Assembly (NCBI GenBank): GCA_034440575.1
Contig: JAOTOL010001642.1
Location: 3,102,501-3,166,500, forward strand
Direction: 5' to 3'
Length of the DNA: 64,000 bases
From: Imbricaverruca yamaguchii
Lineage: Eukaryota; Arthropoda; Thecostraca; Neoverrucidae
The notes beneath the pieces are model-generated. The model was not told the DNA's origin. It was given only the letters and a program-made list of their open reading frames with translations, and did not search any database. A program made the translations under genes and the position numbers. This document shows positions 57,241 through 64,000 of the stretch, piece by piece (position 1 is the stretch's first letter; each line of letters begins with the position of its first letter).

Positions 57241-57344
57241 GACAGGAACCCCAGCAGCTGGCGAACTTTGGGCGAAAATGTATCGGTTTCAAGTTGGTGA
57301 CGTTTAAAAGCGAGGTGCTTACAGATCCACACCTCTTCCCACCA

Positions 57345-57545
57345 GCATTTAGTACTTACGCCTCCTTGTCACCATGCATTCAATACATAAGCCCCCTTTC
57401 CACCCTGCATTCAGTACTTACGCTTCCTTGTCACCCCGCATTCAGTGCTTATGCCCCCTCATCACCCCGCATTTAGTGCTTATGCCCCTCATCACCCCGC
57501 ATTCAGTGCTTATGCCCCCTCATCACCCCGCATTTAGTGCCGGTG
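57345..57545. repeat. ~31-35-bp minisatellite
   Basis: About six units of CACCCCGCATTCAGTGCTTA + TGCCCCCTCAT type. No exon edge matches. Confidence 0.85.
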
Positions 57546-57959
57546 AGCGCGGAAACACTGAGAGGAGTTAGTGGTCACTGGGTTTCCATGTTAGCAATTG
57601 CATGTCTGCAAAGATATCCGCACAGGTACGAACACCAAGCTACCGGTGATTGCGCCAGTGATGGTGAGCGCAGTACCACCTGCACATGGCGCTGCCTTCC
57701 ATTCCAAACAGCGACGGCTATGCCGCACATCTGTGCCCAGGAGCGTTCATTTCTGAAGATTATTGGGGGAGGGTACAATACATGGAAGCAAGATATTTGC
57801 CTAAATGGATTGGAGGTCACACCCTAGGGCACCATGATGCAAGTTTAAATTATTTGGGGATGGGGCAAAGCAAACATAATGGAGCACTTTCCCCCACAAA
57901 AGTATGCAAAACAGCTGTCAACTACAGCCAGGTAGCGAACTGTTCACCACAGCCGGACA

Positions 57960-59660
57960 ACAAACTGTTCATCACGGCCTGATAATAAATTGTCTACCAC
58001 ACTCAGGCAGCAGACTGTCCATCACACCCTGAGAATGAGCTGTCCACCGTAGCCTGAGAGTAAGCTGTCCACCACAGCCTGAGAATGAGCTGTCGACCAC
58101 AGCCTGAGAGTAAGCTGTCCACCATAGCCTGAAGAGTAAGCTGTCCACCATAGCCTGAGAGTAAGCTGTCCACCATAGCCTGAAGAGTAAGCTGTCCACC
58201 ATAGCCTGAAGAGTAAGCTGTCCACCATAGCCTGAAGAGTAAGCTGTCCACCATAGCCTGAAGAGTAAGCTGTCCACCACAGCCTGAGAATGAGCTGTCG
58301 ACCACAGCCTGAGAGTAAGCTGTCCACCATAGCCTGAGAGTAAGCTGTCCACCATAGCCTGAAGAGTAAGCTGTCCACCATAGCCTGAAGAGTAAGCTGT
58401 CCACCATAGCCTGAAGAGTAAGCTGTCCACCATAGCCTGAAGAGTAAGCTGTCCACCACAGCCTGAGAATGAGCTGTCCACCACAGCCTGAGAGTAAGCT
58501 GTCCACCATAGCCTGATAATATGAGCTGTCCACCATAGCCTGAAGAGTAAGCTGTCCACCATAGCCTCAGAATATGAGCTGTCCACCATAGCCTGAAGAG
58601 TAAGCTGTCCACCACAGCCTGAGCATGAGCTGTCCACCACAGCCTGAGAGTAAGCTGTCCACCATAGCCTCAGAATATGAGCTGTCCACCATAGCCTGAA
58701 GAGTAAGCTGTCCACCATAGCCTCAGAATATGAGCTGTCCACCATAGCCTGAAGAGTAAGCTGTCCACCATAGCCTGAAGAGTAAGCTGTCCACCATAGC
58801 CTGAAGAGTAAGCTGTCCACCGTAGCCTGAGAGTAAGCTGTCCACCACAGCCTGAGAGTAAGCTGTCCACCATAGCCTGAGAGTAAGCTGTCCACCATAG
58901 CCTGAAGAGTAAGCTGTCCACCATAGCCTGAAGAGTAAGCTGTCCACCATAGCCTGAAGAGTAAGCTGTCCACCATAGCCTGAAGAGTAAGCTGTCCACC
59001 ACAGCCTGAGAATGAGCTGTCCACCACAGCCTGAGAGTAAGCTGTCCACCATAGCCTGATAATATGAGCTGTCCACCATAGCCTGAAGAGTAAGCTGTCC
59101 ACCATAGCCTCAGAATATGAGCTGTCCACCATAGCCTGAAGAGTAAGCTGTCCACCACAGCCTGAGCATGAGCTGTCCACCACAGCCTGAGAGTAAGCTG
59201 TCCACCATAGCCTCAGAATATGAGCTGTCCACCATAGCCTGAAGAGTAAGCTGTCCACCATAGCCTGAAGAGTAAGCTGTCCACCATAGCCTGAAGAGTA
59301 AGCTGTCCACCACAGCCGGAGAATGAGCTGTCCACCATAGCCTGAGAGTAAGCTGTCCACCACAGCCTGAGAATGAGCTGTCCACCACAGCCTGAGAGTA
59401 AGCTGTCCACCATAGCCTGAAGAGTAAGCTGTCCACCATAGCCTGAAGAGTAAGCTGTCCACCATAGCCTGAAGAGTAAGCTGTCTATCATAGCTTGAAG
59501 AGTAAGCTGTCCACCACAGCCTGAGAATGAGCTGTCCACCAAAGCATGAGAGTGAGCTGTCCACCATAGCCTGAAGAGTAAGCTGTCCACCACAGCCTGA
59601 GAATGAGCTGTTCACCATAGCCTGTGAGTAAACTGTCCACCACAGCCATGGAGCAAGCTT
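57960..59660. repeat. ~26-bp minisatellite, 60 or more copies
   Basis: Units of AGTAAGCTGTCCACCATAGC + CTGAAG with length variants. Higher-order blocks are visible: the order of variants near 58,500-58,700 recurs at about 59,040-59,240. All three minus-strand frames stay open (up to 593 codons), a property of the unit and not a protein. No exon edge matches. Confidence 0.95.
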
Positions 59661-59823
59661 CCCACCAGAGCCGTGCAGCAAGCTGTCCACCACAGCCGGA
59701 CAGTAGGCTGTCCACCAAGGCAGCGAACTGTCCACTACATCCACACAGGTCATGCGCTAAGTCGCGCGTCCACCTGTGTGCACGTCGCACGTCTATCGCG
59801 GCAGCCCGCATCGCGCTACTCAC

Positions 59824-60017
59824 CTGAGGAATCCGCCGGTGTGGAGAAGTGCTTAAACTTGTAGTTTCCAGTTGTTTCGAACAGATTGAGGCTCTTGAGG
59901 GCACGATCGGTGGCGTCGGTTTTTTTCTGGCGCATCTGGACATCTTCACCGGCAGGAGACGATCCAGTATCGTCCTGGTCCAGGGAGATCCGCAGCACGT
60001 GCCGAAACTCGGGCAGC
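59824..60017 (-). CDS. conu: Conundrum/ARHGAP18-type RhoGAP, first visible exon
   Basis: Read from 60,017 down: one base, then LPEFRHVLRISLDQDDTGSS, PAGEDVQMRQKKTDATDRAL, KSLNLFETTGNYKFKHFSTP, ADSS plus one base. It occupies the place of the DVRDIF region of ARHGAP18. Acceptor CGTCCACCAG/G, donor TCCTCAG/GTGAGT; the phase matches the next exon (G then IEVVS). The start codon and about 115 N-terminal residues are beyond the window. Confidence 0.82.
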
Positions 60018-62740
60018 CTGGTGGACGAGGGCAACGTTCACTGTCTGGGTCATCACGTCTATGGTCATAGTGGCCAGCTTCTGATGTAATGGATAATGGC
60101 AATAGCACAACCACATTCGGCTTCCGGGTGGGGTTCAATCACACTGAGGGCGGGGCGATTTTCAAGCTTGAGGTGTGAGGCCCTGGCAGGTTTCTCTGTC
60201 AGCTCCCGCGTCCCACTCCTGTCTCAATGTAAATTAACTTATAATTTAGTGACTGATTCCGGGGCCCGAAAATCCTTCTGTGTTTTTACTTTGAACGGTC
60301 AAAACATTATTCAGCTTAGATTAAATTAGATTAATACTATCTCAACGCAGATGCATAGTTAACACGCACACGGTAGGAGGTAGGGTGACGAAATCGTCCC
60401 AACCCCTTCGTTCGTTTTGCCAAATCTCCAAATCTCCCAAAGTCAAGAAACTGACGAGTGTCGATTTAGTCTACCTAGAAGTAGGAACCTTGGACATATG
60501 ATAGAAAAGTAAATAAAAAGGTCAGTTGGAAATGTTGAAGTTATTAGCATGCAAATTCAAGCGTGCCGGAGGAAATATGTGAAAATTGACAGCGAGATAT
60601 GCGAAACACGCCTATTTCCAAGTACCATTGTCATATTGTTATGCTGGGATTCAGCTATGCTGGTTATGTCTAGCTGTGTTATGTTTCCCATCAAACGTGC
60701 ACATCAGTTAGACAAATGACGTTAAGGCATAAACACGAGAAATGATACCACATTTATCACAGACATAATTGACCTATTATCACAAAATTCACGAATGAGA
60801 GCTCCATATAGAGTCCAGCCACCACGTACATTCGGCGTTTCCAGGTTCCATGATCCGACATCAATGGATGGCGGGTTCGAACTCCCCTCCCCTCTCCTTT
60901 GTCCAGGATGAGCGATTTGTATTGGCTTTCCACTGCGCGTATAACATGAAACCCGCAGAATTTTATCTTCATTAGGTTCACCTCACCGCATTACGGGCAC
61001 GAAATCACTGTTCAAAAGCATTAATGGAAACATAAACTACTTTGTTGTGCAGTAAATAGCTTCATTTAGTAACAATCACTATCATCACGCAAAACAATTA
61101 ACCAACAATAAACGAAAAAATATTTCTTCTTTTTCAAAGGAAGAAATATTTTCCTGAACGTACGCTTAAGGAAGTGGTCTGACTTCGCCAGACAATCCTC
61201 AAAAGGTTGTTTTGCGTGAAGCTTCAGACTCGAGGTGCGAATGCCTACTGACCGTATCTTCAGACTCGCAGTGCGAATGCCTACTACCACCTACCAGTAC
61301 CTGCACTGACTAACCATTTTCAACCTCACTCCTTTCCTCCCGCGACTATTTAACCTGACGCTTTATGTAAACACCGCTGCTGCTGTGCAATATAGGTAAA
61401 GGAGCAAGTTACGTTGATAATTCCGATCAGAAGCGTTTCAAATAGATCGGCATGGCTGTTGCCTGAGAGACACCGCCACTCGCCCGCCGCCTGTTGGTGT
61501 GTGTGGTCAACAAATGAGGATATTTCCAGGAGCGGAAATGTCATCGTGCGTCAATGGATAGAGTCATCGTACGATGGTAAATTTATATTCTCGACCAGAC
61601 CAGGCATCTTCACTTCAGACTAGATTTTATTCGGTCCTCTTCTGAGATTCACTTTAAGCCACCGAGCGGTTTTTCAAAATTATGACCAAGGATAGAAATC
61701 CGGCATATCTTTCCGTTTGTACTTAGTATCGGTGAAGACAAGCAGCAGACTAGGACTAATAATTAGGAATGGCGATAAAAAATATAAAAGGGAGGCCGAA
61801 AACGTACTTCACACCCCCCCCACCCTTACAGTGGCATGGTTAAGTAGGCAGACACTTTTGCCTTGTGCATTCGATATGCATTTATCCCAAAGGCCATATC
61901 AGACGAGGAAGAATAAGATTTGCATGAACATGACTAGCAGCAAAGCACGTTTAAATGCTGGACTGTTGTAGCTCATCATCACAACTAGAACACAGTGGAA
62001 GCTGTTAAAATGGTTACTACTTTGTGAACACCGGACAGTAGCTCATCTTTGCCTATGACACTATACCAGGTGTCGATGCTAACTCGGATAGCATGAGCTT
62101 GTCAGTCAAATTGCGTGGCACCGCCAACAATACCAAAAGCTTATCGTATTATAGTCATATCTCAAGCTGTCGTTCCGCGGCCCAATTTCCGGACAAGGCG
62201 TTGGACGCCCTCTCTCCAGTGGGGCATGAAGACAGCCCACCAGGCACACTTCACAAGGCAGCGTGTGTAAACCATCGTCGCCACGGTCAAGCATGGAAAG
62301 CGTTGTGAAGTGCGGCTGGAATTACAATGCTGGAGGATTGAGACATGCGACATCGAAAGCGGCGACATCTGGAGAGAGAGATTTTGCCATGAGAGCCTTA
62401 CTTCGGAGACTATTACCCGGACATTAGACAACTGTGCGTAATGACACCGGCAGACGTAAATTTGTCAGATAGGCGTAATGGCAGGCAATGCTGAGAAAAT
62501 GTATTTCGGCAGCATCCGGAGCACAAGTCCCAGTCGCTTTTCTCATTCGCGAGTCATTTTTGGTCAATGCCTGTAAACAAAATATGGTCTTCATCACAGC
62601 TTACTAATGATATGCGGCAGCTTTCTTGTCCCACCGTTTCTGGTTCACATTCCTTGGCTGACCTCCCACACCGGATCACTTCCCCCTCCTCGCGTCACCT
62701 CTCCTGGCCAACAGCCCCTTCCAGCCAGCACCTCCCTGCT
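60018..62740. other. Probable RhoGAP intron, no exon recognised
   Basis: About 2.7 kb. A B-box-like GGGTTCGAACTCCCC at about 60,868 may be the relic of another tRNA-derived SINE. I looked on the minus strand for the preceding RhoGAP exon and did not find it. Confidence 0.45.
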
Positions 62741-62749
62741 CTCCACCCT

Positions 62750-64000
62750 CGCCCGCCCACCTGTCCCTCTACTGACCATGCGCGGAGCCCGCGTCTCCCT
62801 GTTCTCCACCCTCGCCCGCCCACCTGTCCCTGACCATGCGCGGAGCCCGCGTCTCCCTGCTCTCCACCCTCGCCCGCCCACCTGCCCCTGACCATGCGCG
62901 GAGCCCGCGTCTCCCTGCTCTCCACCCTCGCCCGCCCACCTGTCCCCCCTGACCATGCGCGGAGCCCGCGTCTCCCTGCTCTCCACCCTCGCCCGCCCAC
63001 CTGTTCCCTGACCATGCGCGGAGCCGCGTCTCCCTGCTCTCCACCCTCGCCCGCCCACCTGTCCCTGACCATGCGCGGAGCCCGCGTCTCCCTGCTCTCC
63101 ACCCTCGCCCGCCCACCTGTCCCTGACCATGCGCGGAGCCCGCGTCTCCCTGCTCTCCACCCTCGCCCGCCCACCTGTCCCTGACCATGCGCGGAGCCCG
63201 CGTCTCCCTGCTCTCCACCCTCGCCCGCCCACCTGTCCCTCTCCTGACCATGCGCGGAGCCCGCGTCTCCCTGCTCTCCACCCTCGCCCGCCCACCTGTT
63301 TCCTGACCATGCGTGGAGCCCGCGTCTCCCTGCTCTCCACCCTCGCCCGCCCACCTGTCCCTGACCATGCGCGGAGCCCGCGTCTCCCTGCTCTCCACCC
63401 TCGCCCGCCCACCTGTCCCTGACCATGCGCGGAGCCCGCGTCTCCATGTTCTCCACCCTCGCCCGCCCACCTGTCCCTGACCATGCGCGGAGCCCGCGTC
63501 TCCCTGCTCTCCACCCTCGCCCGCCCACCTGTCCCTCTCCTGACCATGCGCGGAGCCCGCGTCTCCCTGCTCTCCACCCTCGCCCGCCCACCTGTCCCTG
63601 ACCATGCGCGGAGCCCGCGTCTCCCTGCTCTCCACCCTCGCCCGCCCACCTGTCCCTGACCATGCGCGGAGCCCGCGTCTCCCTGCTCTCCACCCTCGCC
63701 CGCCCACCTGTCCCTGACCATGCGCGAGCCCGCGTCTCCCTGTTCTCCACCCTCGCCCGCCCACCTGCCCCTGACCATGCGCGGAGCCTGCGTCTCCCTG
63801 TTCTCCACCCTCGCCCGCCCACCTGTCCCTGACCATGCGCGGAGCCCGCGTCTCCCTGCTCTCCACCCTCGCCCGCCCACCTGTCCCTCTCCTGACCATG
63901 CGCGGAGCCCGCGTCTCCCTGCTCTCCACCCTCGCCCGCCCACCTGTCCCTGACCATGCGCGGAGCCCGCGTCTCCCTGCTCTCCACCCTCGCCCGCCCA
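62750..64000. repeat. 58-bp minisatellite, ~21 copies, running off the window
   Basis: Units of TGACCATGCGCGGAGCCCGC + GTCTCCCTGCTCTCCACCCT + CGCCCGCCCACCTGTCCC with small length changes. On the minus strand each unit contains GGGACAG/GTGGGCGG, a donor-like junction preceded by an open frame ARVESRETRAPRMVRD. All frames are open through the array (up to 432 codons); none is judged a protein by itself. Confidence 0.95.

Noticed and set aside
57972..59753. 593-codon minus-strand open frame, rich in GYGGQLTL and WWTAYS motifs
   Set aside because: It lies wholly in the 26-bp minisatellite, and the other minus frames are open too; this is repeat translation.
62645..63943. 432-codon minus-strand frame and plus-strand MRGARVSLLSTLARPP repeats resembling signal peptides
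   Set aside because: Generated by the 58-bp array; several frames are equally open and there is no independent coding signal.

Overview
This is a eukaryotic, very probably arthropod, genomic window. Coding sequence is split into short exons with GT/AG introns. The two recognisable genes are an invertebrate-type secreted semaphorin and a RhoGAP of the conundrum/ARHGAP18 type. Remains of tRNA-derived SINEs and one Ty3/gypsy pol fragment lie between them. I cannot name the species; a crustacean with GC-rich exons and many minisatellites would fit, but that is a guess.

Layout: 1-14,664 holds no exon I can recognise (minisatellites, GC-rich patches, an AT-rich gene-poor stretch). From 14,665 to 43,808 on the plus strand lie twelve exons of Semaphorin-2A. 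They encode 568 residues from the middle of the Sema domain through the PSI and Ig domains to the stop. The first roughly 150 residues, including the signal peptide, are not found and are probably upstream of the window. From 43,809 to 52,095 is an intergenic stretch with an (AT)n tract, a SINE and the Ty3/gypsy fragment. From 60,017 down to 52,096 on the minus strand lie seven exons (548 residues) of the RhoGAP, ending at a stop; its 5' exons are beyond the window. The two genes converge tail to tail. From 60,018 to 64,000 is probably an intron of the RhoGAP, and it ends in a 58-bp array that runs off the window. All exon joins agree in reading phase, which strongly supports both models.

The striking feature is the repeats. 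Many of the minisatellites are not random intronic arrays. Their unit is a copy of an exon edge together with its splice site. I see this at the 5' or 3' edge of at least nine of the twelve semaphorin exons and at one or two RhoGAP exons. The clearest case is the exon ending at 25,398. It is followed by nine further 54-bp copies of its last ~30 coding bases, each with its own GTGAG donor at exact 54-bp spacing, open and in frame. The intron 35,590-38,467 is bracketed by a donor-edge array on the left and an acceptor-edge array on the right. This looks like a recurrent process that tandemly amplifies exon-intron boundaries. It gives ladders of alternative splice sites, some frame-preserving and some not.

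Functionally, Sema-2a is a secreted axon-guidance ligand of plexin B, and conundrum-type RhoGAPs turn off Rho1/RhoA at the cortex. Both act on cytoskeletal guidance, but their neighbourhood here is not evidence of shared regulation.
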